Shown here one piece after another: positions 1-7,452 of a stretch of DNA of 17,289 nt. Made by a program: the position numbers and the translations under genes. Position 1 is the stretch's first letter. Every line of letters begins with the position of its first letter. The notes beneath the pieces are model-generated. The model made no database searches. It was not told the origin of the DNA and saw only the letters and a program-made list of their open reading frames with translations. This stretch comes from a bacterium (GTDB lineage Bacteria; SM23-81; DAOVCL01): positions 1,624-18,912 of the forward strand of contig JAOZPP010000068.1 of NCBI GenBank assembly GCA_029932675.1, given 5' to 3'.

Positions 1-516
1 CTGGCCAAGTTTGATGGTGCAGGGAACCTGCTCTGGACAAGAACCCTGGGGGGAACCAACGATGATTATGGGTGGTCTGTGGTAGAGGTCTCTGATGGGG
101 GGCTTGTGGTCACAGGATGGACTGAGTGTTACGGCGCAGGTGGCAAGGATCTCCTTCTGGCCAAGTTTGATAGTTCAGGGAATTTGCTCTGGACAAAAAC
201 CTTAGGGGGTACCGACGATGAAGGTGGGAAGTCTGTGATAGAGGTTTCTGATGGAGGACTTGTCGTTGCTGGAATGACTTATAGTCGCGGTGCGGGTTCT
301 TGGAATCTCCTCCTGGCCAAATTCGATAGTTCAGGCAATTTGCTCTGGGCGAAAACCCTGGGGGGAACCGAGGATGAGGGTGGGGAGTCTGTGGTAGAGG
401 TTTCTAATGTGGGGCTCGTGGTCATGGGTGAGATTGATAATTACGGCGCCGGAGGTTATGATCTCCTCCTGGCCAAGTTTGATGCTAATGGCAATACCTG
501 TATGGGGGAGTTTGTT
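1..516 (+). repeat. Tandem 156-bp in-frame coding repeat
   Basis: The codons for LAKFD recur at 1, 157, 313 and 469, an exact 156-base spacing. There are three full units and a terminal partial unit in the window, and the array probably continues upstream. Each unit has the pattern LAKFD-GNLLW-KTLGGT-DE/D-G-SV-EVSDGGLVV-G-GAG. The equal unit length with only substitutions between copies is typical of propeller or solenoid repeats that expand by duplication. Confidence 0.9.
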
Positions 517-3147
517 ACTCCCACTGTCCAGAGTGTCACTCCTACCATAACCTCCTCCTTCCCCACAGTAACTTCTCCATCGCCAACCATTACCAGTCCA
601 AGCCCGGCAATTACCTCGCCTACTCCAACTATAACCGTGGTGTGTGAAGGGTCGGTTACTGGCGCCATCGCCGGCACGGTGAGGGACTCATATACCCAGG
701 ACCAGATAGGGGGTGTGCTTGTGGAGGCAATGCAGGGAGACAGCACAATCGGTAGCGGTAATACAGTATCAGATGGGCGCTATAGCATTCCCAATTTGCC
801 TGCGGGCACTTACAATGTCCTAATTTCAAAGGATGGTTATGAGACCAAAACGGAAAATGATGTTACCGTAACTGCTGATCAGACAACAACCGTTGATTTC
901 CAGCTAAATAAAAGCCCCTGTGATACTTTACTCTTTGATAATTTTAGCGATGGGAATGATGATGGGTGGCAGAAATACGGTGGTTGCACCTGGGTGGTGG
1001 AAAGTGGAGAATACACCTCCAGCGTGAGTGGAAGCGAGGTCTGGTGTCTCAGTGTAGCTGGTAATTCTGACTGGACGGATTATATCTTGGAGGCCGATGT
1101 CTATGGAGATGCGGGGGGGGACAAGGTAGTGGCGTTTCGGGTTGTTGATGAGAACAACTTCTACGCGGTGAATGTGAGAAGCGACTGGATGGGGGCAGAT
1201 GAGGTTACCCTCTCCAGGATAGTGGACGGAGTCTCTACCGAGCTCACCACTGCTGATTATCCCAGCCAGCTTAATACCTGGTATCATGTCCAAGTCAAGG
1301 TCATCGGTGATAATATAAAGGTCAGGGTAGATGACAATCAGGTTATAGACTACACCGATACGGACACTCCCTTGAATCACGGCCAGGTTGCTGTCACGGC
1401 CTACTCCGGTGCCTACGGAAGCGCCACCGTGCGGTTCGACAATGTGCTGGTGGCAAGGATACCACCACCGGCAAGTTCTTATGCCCCCATCTTCGTCTTC
1501 CGCTCTTGGGAAAGTTGGTTCCCCTGCAATCCATTTTTCAATGGGGTGTTGCCCGAAAACTTCAAGCTCGTAAACCAGGAGAGTCTCTATACTTTACTGA
1601 GTGTCAACGATAAGCTCTCCCCCCCTGTTGCTCAGGTCTATTGTCATGGGCCATATTGCCATAATCAGGAGTGGGTTTATGACTATTGGGTCTATTACCT
1701 CTTTAATGACTACGAACGCCGCGGCCTGCAAATTCACGACAGCGATTGGGAACGGGTGGTTGTCTTTGTGGACAAGAGCACTCAGGAGGTCAACAAAATA
1801 GCCTGTAGTGCCCACGGGTTTGCCAATATCTATGACAAATCTGTGGGCGGAGAGGCTATTAGGGACCATCAGGGGGTATTAGTCGAACTTGGTTCCCATG
1901 CTATGGCCCCGGATATTAACGAAAATGGCGAGCTTGATGACAGCGATGTGACTATCAAAGGCCGTTACCTTCACCTCAAACAGCCAATTGGTGAATTCCT
2001 TGTTCCAGAAGGGGTAAGCGGAGATTACCACTACCGCGTAGCACCCCTGTGCTCCGATTGTAAATCTATTACGGATATGGAGGGCGCCTCTGAGGATTGC
2101 ATTTGGACTGGTCAGTGCCACTGTGAGGGATCTGACACTGTTCATACTTTCAGGGGAAGCAGATTCTGGTGTCTTGTACCAGGAAAGCGAAAGGCTTTTT
2201 TATGTGAGACGAATAAGGAGGCAGGATTGCCCCCAACCCACCCCTGGAACCGGCGACCTGGTGGGAAAAAGTTTAGCTATTATCACCCCTGGGATGTGCT
2301 CAAACAAAAAGATCGTAGTTCAGCTTGGTTCATAGCCAAGGTGACAGGAGCTCCAATAAAGCGGCCAACCCAATGCTTGGTCTATCACTTTGGTGATGGC
2401 CAGGGTGAGTTTTACTTCACAGATTCTCTGGGTAACTTAGCCGTCCCAGCAGACTCTGGATACAACGAGTTAGCTGTCTTTGCGGAAGATGCTGCCCCGT
2501 TCTTTCAGAGTTTCGATTTTGACACCTTACAAGATACCACCTTGGCTGGTGAAGATGGGATCATCAACCTGATTTCTGCTGATTCTGCCTTCTACATTGC
2601 CGTGACAGCCACGGAGGGGCTAAATCCTTCCATAGGCACCTCAGTGGAGTTATATTTAGAGCCAGACAGTCTCCTTTTTTCTTCGGTGACTGACACTGGG
2701 GGCCACTGCCTTTTTACCTGCCAATGTGGTAATCAGTATGCGGTTAAGGCAACAAAAGACACCATAGTGAGATGGGAATATGGAATCAGCGGGGAGCCCG
2801 ATAGTGTGGTTGAGGTCTCCTTTGAATTCCCTTCAGGGGTGTGGGAGCCAACCCACTCTCGGATTGTGCCCAGGGGATTCTCCCTCTCCCAGAATTACCC
2901 TAATCCCTTCAATCCAGTCACCCAGATCAAATATGCTCTGCCCAGGGATTGCTATGTTAAACTGGAGGTTTACAACATCTTAGGCCAGAAGGTAGCGTGT
3001 TTGGTTGATGAGGAGCAGAAGGCGGGATACAAGGTTGCTAGGTGGGATGCGAACGCCTTTTCCAGCGGGATATATTTTTACAGGTTAGAGGTGAAAGGTG
3101 ATGGGTTTGAGGTAACAAGGACAAGGAAGATGGTGCTGTTGAGGTAA
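1..3147 (+). CDS. Large exported multidomain protein with 52-residue repeats and type IX sorting tail (5' truncated by window)
   Basis: The frame is open from base 1, so the true start is upstream; about 1048 residues are visible. The first ~165 residues are tandem repeats beginning LAKFD..GNLLW.KTLGGT at nt 1, 157, 313 and 469, an exact 156-bp (52-aa) period resembling beta-propeller repeats. A Thr/Ser/Pro-rich linker follows (nt ~517-640). Next comes a carboxypeptidase-regulatory-like beta-sandwich (nt ~661-906, GTVRD...GRYSIPNLPAGTYNV), then a concanavalin/LamG-like domain (nt ~931-1455). A cysteine-rich section contains HDSDWERVVVF (nt ~1729-1760), reminiscent of the Vps62/DUF946 group, but this assignment is weak. 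The C-terminus (nt ~2870-3144) is a type IX/Por sorting domain with SQNYPNPFNP and SGIYFYRL. It is inferred to be secreted and attached to the cell surface. The substrate or ligand is not recognisable. Confidence 0.93.
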   Translation: MAKFDGAGNLLWTRTLGGTNDDYGWSVVEVSDGGLVVTGWTECYGAGGKDLLLAKFDSSGNLLWTKTLGGTDDEGGKSVIEVSDGGLVVAGMTYSRGAGSWNLLLAKFDSSGNLLWAKTLGGTEDEGGESVVEVSNVGLVVMGEIDNYGAGGYDLLLAKFDANGNTCMGEFVTPTVQSVTPTITSSFPTVTSPSPTITSPSPAITSPTPTITVVCEGSVTGAIAGTVRDSYTQDQIGGVLVEAMQGDSTIGSGNTVSDGRYSIPNLPAGTYNVLISKDGYETKTENDVTVTADQTTTVDFQLNKSPCDTLLFDNFSDGNDDGWQKYGGCTWVVESGEYTSSVSGSEVWCLSVAGNSDWTDYILEADVYGDAGGDKVVAFRVVDENNFYAVNVRSDWMGADEVTLSRIVDGVSTELTTADYPSQLNTWYHVQVKVIGDNIKVRVDDNQVIDYTDTDTPLNHGQVAVTAYSGAYGSATVRFDNVLVARIPPPASSYAPIFVFRSWESWFPCNPFFNGVLPENFKLVNQESLYTLLSVNDKLSPPVAQVYCHGPYCHNQEWVYDYWVYYLFNDYERRGLQIHDSDWERVVVFVDKSTQEVNKIACSAHGFANIYDKSVGGEAIRDHQGVLVELGSHAMAPDINENGELDDSDVTIKGRYLHLKQPIGEFLVPEGVSGDYHYRVAPLCSDCKSITDMEGASEDCIWTGQCHCEGSDTVHTFRGSRFWCLVPGKRKAFLCETNKEAGLPPTHPWNRRPGGKKFSYYHPWDVLKQKDRSSAWFIAKVTGAPIKRPTQCLVYHFGDGQGEFYFTDSLGNLAVPADSGYNELAVFAEDAAPFFQSFDFDTLQDTTLAGEDGIINLISADSAFYIAVTATEGLNPSIGTSVELYLEPDSLLFSSVTDTGGHCLFTCQCGNQYAVKATKDTIVRWEYGISGEPDSVVEVSFEFPSGVWEPTHSRIVPRGFSLSQNYPNPFNPVTQIKYALPRDCYVKLEVYNILGQKVACLVDEEQKAGYKVARWDANAFSSGIYFYRLEVKGDGFEVTRTRKMVLLR

Positions 3148-3173
3148 GGAGGCTGGTGGTCGTTGCTCACGGA

Positions 3174-3199
3174 GCCGTCAGAACCCCGATTCTGACGGC
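3174..3199. terminator. 10-bp perfect hairpin after the first gene
   Basis: GCCGTCAGAA (3174-3183) pairs perfectly with TTCTGACGGC (3190-3199) around a 6-base loop, 27 bases after the stop codon. There is no T-tract after it, so it is either a non-canonical terminator or another member of the palindromic repeats in this spacer. Confidence 0.45.
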
Positions 3200-3286
3200 A
3201 GAGAAAGGGGTAGGTAGAAGGAGGCAGAGAACTGCAGATTTACGCAGATATGTGCTGGTTGGGTTCTGCCCTACCAGGCAAGAGTT

Positions 3287-3413
3287 CTACCGCACTTTAG
3301 TGCGGGTTGGGCCCCTTCAGGGCCCTCTGTGGGGCTAAAGCCCCAAAGAGGTTACCCCCCGCTTTTGCGGGGGTAGAAAAGCTGTAGGGACTCCGCCTTA
3401 GCGGAGTCCCTAC
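3287..3413. repeat. Array of five consecutive palindromic hairpins
   Basis: Five separate inverted repeats follow one another with almost no gap. They are 3290-3305 (7-bp stem), 3309-3325 (6 bp, GGGCCC both arms), 3325-3350 (TGGGGCT/AGCCCCA plus outer CTCT/AGAG), 3353-3375 (one bulged C, TTTT loop) and 3384-3413 (13-bp perfect stem, loop CTTA). Stem sequences differ but the tips are similar: CTTTAG, CTTCAG, CTAAAG, CTTTTG and CCTTAG. This looks like a repetitive extragenic palindrome cluster rather than a terminator, because no T-tract follows. Confidence 0.8.
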
Positions 3414-3464
3414 GAAACAAATACACAAATCATCGGCCTTGAAAAATTTATGCCAATTCATTTT

Positions 3465-3488
3465 CAGTTCATGAATAATTCGGGTCAA
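3465..3488. repeat. Dispersed 24-base repeat, copy 1
   Basis: This 24-base segment, CAGTTCATGAATAATTCGGG followed by TCAA, recurs at 6369-6392 with only three differences, all C/T transitions. It lies at the downstream edge of the hairpin array spacer. It may be the end of a decayed mobile element or a regulatory site; the sequence alone does not decide. Confidence 0.6.
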
Positions 3489-3588
3489 ATAGATTGGGAA
3501 AATTGTAAGCTTTGGACCTAAATCACGGTATGTTACTCACTTTTCCTTAGAGAAGAACTGACTGTAAAAGGTAAGAAGGGGGAATAAA

Positions 3589-4419
3589 GTGCAGTTTTCA
3601 AAGTTATTTTTAGTGTTGTCGTTTCTTTTGATAGTAAGCGTCGAGTTCGAATCATCGCGGGGGGAAGGAGTAGGGGAAACGGATATGAAATTTCTAACGC
3701 CAGAGGAAAAACAACTTGCTAGTCTCATCAATCAGAGGCGGTTCGAGGAAGGCCTTCAGCCCTTTGTGGTTGATTCAGCATTAACCGAGGTAGCAAGGAA
3801 ACATACCGAAGAGATGGTGAGGTTAAATTACTTAAATGCAATTTCTCCAGTTGAAGGGACTGCTTTAGATAGAACACAGAAAGCCTGGATTTCAGACTAC
3901 CACAGCATAGCATTTGTTAGTGAAGAAACTACCGTGGATAAATTGTATAGATCTTTCTTTGATAATGGGAGATGTAGAGGGGAGATACTAAGCGAGAAGA
4001 ACACCCATCTTGGCGTTGGTATAGTGAGAGGTGAGGATCGGATGATAGCTACGGTGCATCTCATCGCAAGGGTGATAGAATTTAATCCAGTAGTAGCCAC
4101 ACTATATTCAGTAGAAGGGGCTAATAGGAGTGAGCTTGCTGAGGAGACATATAGTGGGAGGTCTCAGCAAAAGTACTTGAAATTTGAGATATATGATGGC
4201 ACTGATTTGAATGATCAGAGAAAAAGGAAGTTTTCCCAAGAAATAACCGTTAAACCCGATGGAACCTTTTCGATTTCATTTAGAAATACCAAATACTGGT
4301 GTGAGGGTGACTACTATCTTGCTGTTTGGGCTAAGGATAGAAAAGACGAAGAGTATAAAGTGGCAAATCTCTTGAGGATATCACCTATTAACCCCGAATC
4401 CTCCCCAAAGGAAAAATAG
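3589..4419 (+). CDS. Exported CAP/SCP-domain protein
   Basis: 276 residues. The GTG start is preceded by a purine-rich AAGAAGGGGG about 8 bases upstream. An N-terminal signal peptide is visible (residues ~1-20, MQFSKLFLVLSFLLIVSV). Residues ~38-165 match the CAP (SCP/PR-1) fold: LINQRR.EEGLQPF near 46-60, ARKHTEEMV with His72 and Glu75, and NTHLGVGI with His140, the positions usually lining the CAP cavity. The last ~90 residues form an unrecognised beta-rich segment. Bacterial CAP proteins are extracytoplasmic and their biochemical role is mostly unknown. Unlike both neighbours it has no type IX sorting tail, so it probably stays in the periplasm or leaves by another route. Confidence 0.85.
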   Translation: MQFSKLFLVLSFLLIVSVEFESSRGEGVGETDMKFLTPEEKQLASLINQRRFEEGLQPFVVDSALTEVARKHTEEMVRLNYLNAISPVEGTALDRTQKAWISDYHSIAFVSEETTVDKLYRSFFDNGRCRGEILSEKNTHLGVGIVRGEDRMIATVHLIARVIEFNPVVATLYSVEGANRSELAEETYSGRSQQKYLKFEIYDGTDLNDQRKRKFSQEITVKPDGTFSISFRNTKYWCEGDYYLAVWAKDRKDEEYKVANLLRISPINPESSPKEK

Positions 4420-4585
4420 AGTGAGAGGGGGATGGGTAGCATATCGTCGTGTCTCAAGGCGCGGGATAGATATTTTACCAGGAAACTGAAAAGGCATTAA
4501 CATTAAAGTGTTCCTCTGCAGAACCATAGAATCGGTAGTCGCAGATTTTAGTAAGCGAAAAGATACCCTATAAGTCAACAACTTA

Positions 4586-4603
4586 CGCAACCTAAGGGTT
4601 GCG
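4586..4603. repeat. Isolated 7-bp hairpin upstream of the transglutaminase gene
   Basis: CGCAACC (4586-4592) pairs with GGTTGCG (4597-4603) around a TAAG loop, ending about 40 bases before the next start codon. The tip CCTAAGG is like those in the 3290-3413 array, so this may be a solitary member of the same palindrome group. A role in the 5' leader of the next gene is also possible. Confidence 0.45.
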
Positions 4604-4643
4604 GCTACCTAATTCTTCACCTTTTTGCAGTAGAGGAATTAAA

Positions 4644-6011
4644 ATGTTAAGAAAATTCTTTTGCCTGATTGTTTGCGGGTGTCTTATTCTTACTCTGAGC
4701 AGCGGTGTATTTTGCTTCACTGATGTTATCAATGGCACAATGAGTTCTTCTGTCGATGGTGATCAAAGGTATGTACTTAACATTCAAGACTTAGGGGGAG
4801 GAATAGCCTGGATAAAGCTATGGAACTGCAACTACCCAGATTACGCTCTCAACCCACTGACCCAGGATATACAAAACTTTAACAGGGCTTATAGTCGAGC
4901 ACCTAACGATATCCAGGATAATCAAGTGGATGCAGATGGCAACAACTATTGTGTGATAAAATGGGACAACCCTCCAGTGGGCTCGATTACTACTACTTGC
5001 ACCTTTACAGCGAATTTGAATAATGTCTTAAATGGTTTAGAGGACCAAGACACACCATTTCCTCCGACAGGTACTCTTCCCACTCGTTATTTAGAGGCCA
5101 CAGAGTATACTCAGTCAGATAGCCAGGCTATAATTGACCAAGCTCAAGCTGTAACAGATAATGATAGTTTAGAATATCAGGCAGTTATTCACATCATGGA
5201 TTGGATAATTGATAATATCACGTATGGTTCTGGACCTAGTGATGCTCTTTCTGTTCTCCACACCAGGAAAGGGACCTGTCAGGGTTATGCCCATTTAGCT
5301 GTCGCCATGATGAAGGCGGTTGGAATACCAGCTAGATTTGTTGGTGGGGGATCGATTCATCACGCCTACACTATCCCAGGACCTTCGGGACCAATAGGAA
5401 TAAACTGGGGACAAGGGACACACGCCTGGATCGAAGTTTACTATCCTCATGCTGATTGGATACCCTATGATCCTCAATTGTTTTACCACTACCAACACAC
5501 TCATGCATATAAAGGGGGAATAGGACGAGATAGAAAAGACGTTTCAGATGCTAAATGGCAGTATGCTTATTACCCCCCAGAGCCAAATCCGAAGCCAACT
5601 CTTACCGTGCAAGTAAATTCTACAGTAATTAACGACAATATCAATTTTAGTTATCTGGACACCCTTCATACCCCTAACCATCTTGCTGTTGCTGATAGTA
5701 CCGTGGAGATAGGTGTTAATCTTTCAGAAATGATGGGTAAAATGCCCAGGGCCTTCTTCCTGTCCCAAAACTACCCCAACCCCTTCAACCCCATTACCGA
5801 GATCAAGTATGCCCTGCCCAAGGATTGTTGGGTGAGGTTGGAGGTTTACAATATCCTTGGCCAGAGGGTGGCGAGTTTGGTTGATGGAGAGCAGAAGGCG
5901 GGATACAAGACTGTTAGATGGGATGCGAGGGATACTGCCAGTGGTATCTACTTCTACCGGCTGCAGGCAAGTGATTTTGTGCAGGCGAGGAAGATGGTTC
6001 TGATCAGATGA
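4644..6011 (+). CDS. Exported transglutaminase-like protein with type IX sorting tail
   Basis: 455 residues from the ATG at 4644, chosen because AGAGGAAT lies just upstream and a clean signal peptide follows (MLRKFFCLIVCGCLILTLSSG). The upstream in-frame TTG at 4599 would put 15 polar residues before it. The middle is a transglutaminase-like (cysteine protease fold) domain with an apparently intact triad: Cys212 in RKGTCQGYAHLAV, His260 in GTHAWIEVYY and Asp276 in WIPYDPQ. The C-terminus (~371-455) is a Por/type IX sorting domain with SQNYPNPFNP and ASGIYFYRL, closely similar to that of the first gene. Likely a secreted peptidase or cross-linking enzyme on the surface. The substrate cannot be told from the sequence. 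Confidence 0.92.
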   Translation: MLRKFFCLIVCGCLILTLSSGVFCFTDVINGTMSSSVDGDQRYVLNIQDLGGGIAWIKLWNCNYPDYALNPLTQDIQNFNRAYSRAPNDIQDNQVDADGNNYCVIKWDNPPVGSITTTCTFTANLNNVLNGLEDQDTPFPPTGTLPTRYLEATEYTQSDSQAIIDQAQAVTDNDSLEYQAVIHIMDWIIDNITYGSGPSDALSVLHTRKGTCQGYAHLAVAMMKAVGIPARFVGGGSIHHAYTIPGPSGPIGINWGQGTHAWIEVYYPHADWIPYDPQLFYHYQHTHAYKGGIGRDRKDVSDAKWQYAYYPPEPNPKPTLTVQVNSTVINDNINFSYLDTLHTPNHLAVADSTVEIGVNLSEMMGKMPRAFFLSQNYPNPFNPITEIKYALPKDCWVRLEVYNILGQRVASLVDGEQKAGYKTVRWDARDTASGIYFYRLQASDFVQARKMVLIR

Positions 6012-6136
6012 AGAAGCCGTAGATCGTTACTCGTAGACCGTAGATCGGGAAGATGAAAAGGACTGAATAGAGGTAGAAACGAGAGATAGGAACCGCTCCA
6101 CACATCCCTGAGGAGCTATTCAGAAACACTCATAGG

Positions 6137-6167
6137 ACCTCCCGCAGATTTGGAGTCTGGGGGAGGT
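6137..6167. terminator. Hairpin, possible terminator or repeat
   Basis: ACCTCCC (6137-6143) pairs with GGGAGGT (6161-6167). Inside, after one mismatch, CAGA pairs with TCTG around a 7-base loop. It is followed by TTTAAATTT, a weak T-run. It may terminate transcription from the transglutaminase gene, although it lies about 125 bases past that stop. Confidence 0.35.
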
Positions 6168-6293
6168 TTAAATTTCTCGCCCCCTCCGAGGATAGCCTTA
6201 TGCATAATAGAGGTCAGGCCTGCCTTTTGCTACTTTGTTTTTATTGGGAGATTCGTTATGAACAAATCGGGCTACAATGCGGTTTGGGCGGAT

Positions 6294-6344
6294 AGAGTTG
6301 TTGATAAAGGTGGGGAGGTGGCAGAATCGGGGTTCTTGCCGCCT
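6294..6344. repeat. 33-bp spacer repeat with hairpin, copy 1
   Basis: Bases 6294-6326 are identical to 7453-7485. The end of the repeat forms the left arm of a hairpin (6316-6326 with 6333-6344) with one T·G wobble and one bulged T. The right arms of the two copies have different sequence at several positions yet both keep pairing, which suggests selection on structure. Confidence 0.75.
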
Positions 6345-6368
6345 CACTTCAAATTACAAACTCGTCAT

Positions 6369-6392
6369 CAGTTTATGAATAATCCGGGTTAA
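6369..6392. repeat. Dispersed 24-base repeat, copy 2
   Basis: Matches 3465-3488 at 21 of 24 positions, all differences being C/T transitions. It lies 36 bases upstream of the antitoxin promoter. Confidence 0.6.
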
Positions 6393-6427
6393 GTTGTCAA
6401 GAACCATAAGGCCTCGGTGGTTTATTA

Positions 6428-6456
6428 TTGACAGGCCAGTGTATAGCAAGTATAAT
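6428..6456 (+). promoter_or_regulatory. Consensus sigma-70 promoter of the toxin-antitoxin operon
   Basis: TTGACA (6428-6433), a 17-base spacer and TATAAT (6451-6456) match the sigma-70 consensus at every position. Transcription is expected to begin near 6463, about 29 bases before the antitoxin start. Such a perfect promoter is normal for an operon held down by autorepression. Confidence 0.9.
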
Positions 6457-6480
6457 TAGAAGGATTCTCACTTATTGCTA
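6444..6480. promoter_or_regulatory. Nested inverted repeats, candidate autoregulatory operator
   Basis: TAGCAA (6444-6449) is mirrored by TTGCTA (6475-6480), centred at 6462. Inside it AGAA (6458-6461) is mirrored by TTCT (6465-6468), centred at 6463. The pair brackets the -10 box and expected start site, as expected for an operator bound by the antitoxin or toxin-antitoxin complex. Binding is inferred from position and symmetry only. Confidence 0.5.
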
Positions 6481-6491
6481 GGAGGTTTGAA

Positions 6492-6716
6492 ATGGAAGCT
6501 AAAAAATTTATAGCGAAAGTATTACCGGATGGACATCTCTCCTTACCGGAAGATACATCCAAAGAAGTGGGGAGAATCTTTGAAGTTATCCTTTTACCTG
6601 TGGAAGAAGCAGAGATCTACACCTATGCAGAGGCCTTGGCAGAGGAGAAGCGGTTCTCAGAGCTCACAGAAGACGATATTGAAAGGATCATTCACGAATC
6701 CAGAGGCATCAGGTGA
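6492..6716 (+). CDS. Antitoxin of PIN-family toxin-antitoxin pair
   Basis: 74 residues, ATG preceded by AGGAGGT (6480-6486). The N-terminal half (FIAKVLPDGHLSLPEDTSKEV) looks like a short AbrB/MazE-type beta DNA-binding hairpin. The C-terminal half is acidic and helical (ALAEEKRFSELTEDDIERII), as expected for a segment that wraps around and blocks a toxin. It sits directly behind a consensus promoter with inverted repeats, and its stop overlaps the toxin start (GTGA), so the two are translationally coupled. The identification rests mainly on the toxin partner and gene order. Confidence 0.8.
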   Translation: MEAKKFIAKVLPDGHLSLPEDTSKEVGRIFEVILLPVEEAEIYTYAEALAEEKRFSELTEDDIERIIHESRGIR

Positions 6717-7135
6717 AACGAGTCGTCCTGGATACTAACATTATGATCTCTGCCCTTTTCTGGAGGGGTTACCCCAGAAAAGTTTATGAACTGGTGAGAA
6801 CCGGCCAAGTGATAATGATCTCTTGTGAGGAGATGATGGCGGAATTCATAAGAGTCTTAAGTTATTCCAGATTTGGATTGAGCCCACCAGAGATACTTCC
6901 TCTGATTAACAATGTGAGGAAACACTCACACTTTGTGGAACTAAAGAGCAAAATCATGATCATCGAAGCAGACCCGACCGATAATATCTTCCTTGGATGT
7001 GCTATAGATGGCGAAGCCGATTATATCATTTCCGGTGATCATCATCTTCTTGATCTTGGCAATTATGAAGGGATCCAGATCGTCAAGCCGAAAGACTTCA
7101 TAAAGATAGAAACGAAAGATAGAGGGTTGAGATAG
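6713..7135 (+). CDS. PIN-domain toxin (putative endoribonuclease)
   Basis: 140 residues, GTG start at 6713 overlapping the antitoxin stop by 4 bases. It matches the PIN toxin family exemplified by TIGR00305: VLDTNIMISALFWRG with Asp7, Glu44 in EEMMAEF, Asp90 in DPTDNIFL, and Asp103/Asp109 in EADYIISGDHHLL. These are the usual metal-binding acidic residues, so the nuclease site appears intact. PIN toxins cleave RNA, often tRNA or rRNA, when freed from the antitoxin; the target here is unknown. The following spacer carries a hairpin with a T-run (7475-7513) before the next promoter. Confidence 0.9.
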   Translation: MKRVVLDTNIMISALFWRGYPRKVYELVRTGQVIMISCEEMMAEFIRVLSYSRFGLSPPEILPLINNVRKHSHFVELKSKIMIIEADPTDNIFLGCAIDGEADYIISGDHHLLDLGNYEGIQIVKPKDFIKIETKDRGLR

Positions 7136-7452
7136 AGACCGTCCCACGCATGCAGAGGATTGCGGTGTACCATAGGGCCGGTGAGGCCTTTATGGAGAAA
7201 TTAAGCGACCGCAAGGGAGCTAAGTTCAGACAAGGAGGAAAGCCGAAAAGGAGAGAAACGGGGCACTCGTGGGTCGTAGATCGTTGTCCTTAGATCATAG
7301 ATTGGAATCAGCAGCCAGCTATGCCGTTCCGAGCAGAGGTCAACGGTCGGCTATCAGCTTGAATGCATAGGAATTACCATTTCTTGGACAGGATTGACAA
7401 GATGAACTGGATAAAATGGGAAAATCCTTGCTGATCCCAGGTGAGCCTTACA

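Larger units (their letters stand above)
3148..3588. other. Gene-free spacer with six hairpins
   Basis: No credible coding region is visible in these 441 bases. The spacer holds a 10-bp hairpin at 3174-3199, a packed array of five hairpins at 3290-3413, and one copy of a 24-base dispersed repeat at 3465-3488. The remainder (3489-3580) is AT-rich and presumably holds the promoter of the following gene, but no convincing -35/-10 pair was found. Confidence 0.8.
6012..6491. other. Gene-free spacer upstream of toxin-antitoxin pair
   Basis: 480 bases with no supported gene. It holds short repeats of a TAGATCG motif (6021-6050), a hairpin at 6137-6167, one copy of a 33-bp repeat with hairpin (6294-6344), a 24-base dispersed repeat (6369-6392), and the promoter and possible operator of the antitoxin gene (6428-6480). 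A segment around 6065-6115 resembles 7100-7160 on the other side of the toxin-antitoxin pair. Confidence 0.75.

Noticed and set aside
3287-3413. CRISPR array
   Set aside because: The units are palindromes of different sequence and length with no constant repeat and no spacers of uniform size; no cas genes are in the window.
4599-4643. TTG start giving a 15-residue longer transglutaminase-like protein
   Set aside because: It lies inside the 4586-4603 hairpin and lacks a ribosome-binding site; the ATG at 4644 has one and gives a clean signal peptide.
6150-6392. An 80-codon open frame in the spacer upstream of the toxin-antitoxin pair
   Set aside because: It runs through the 33-bp repeat, its hairpin and the 24-base repeat, has no ribosome-binding site and no recognisable protein features.
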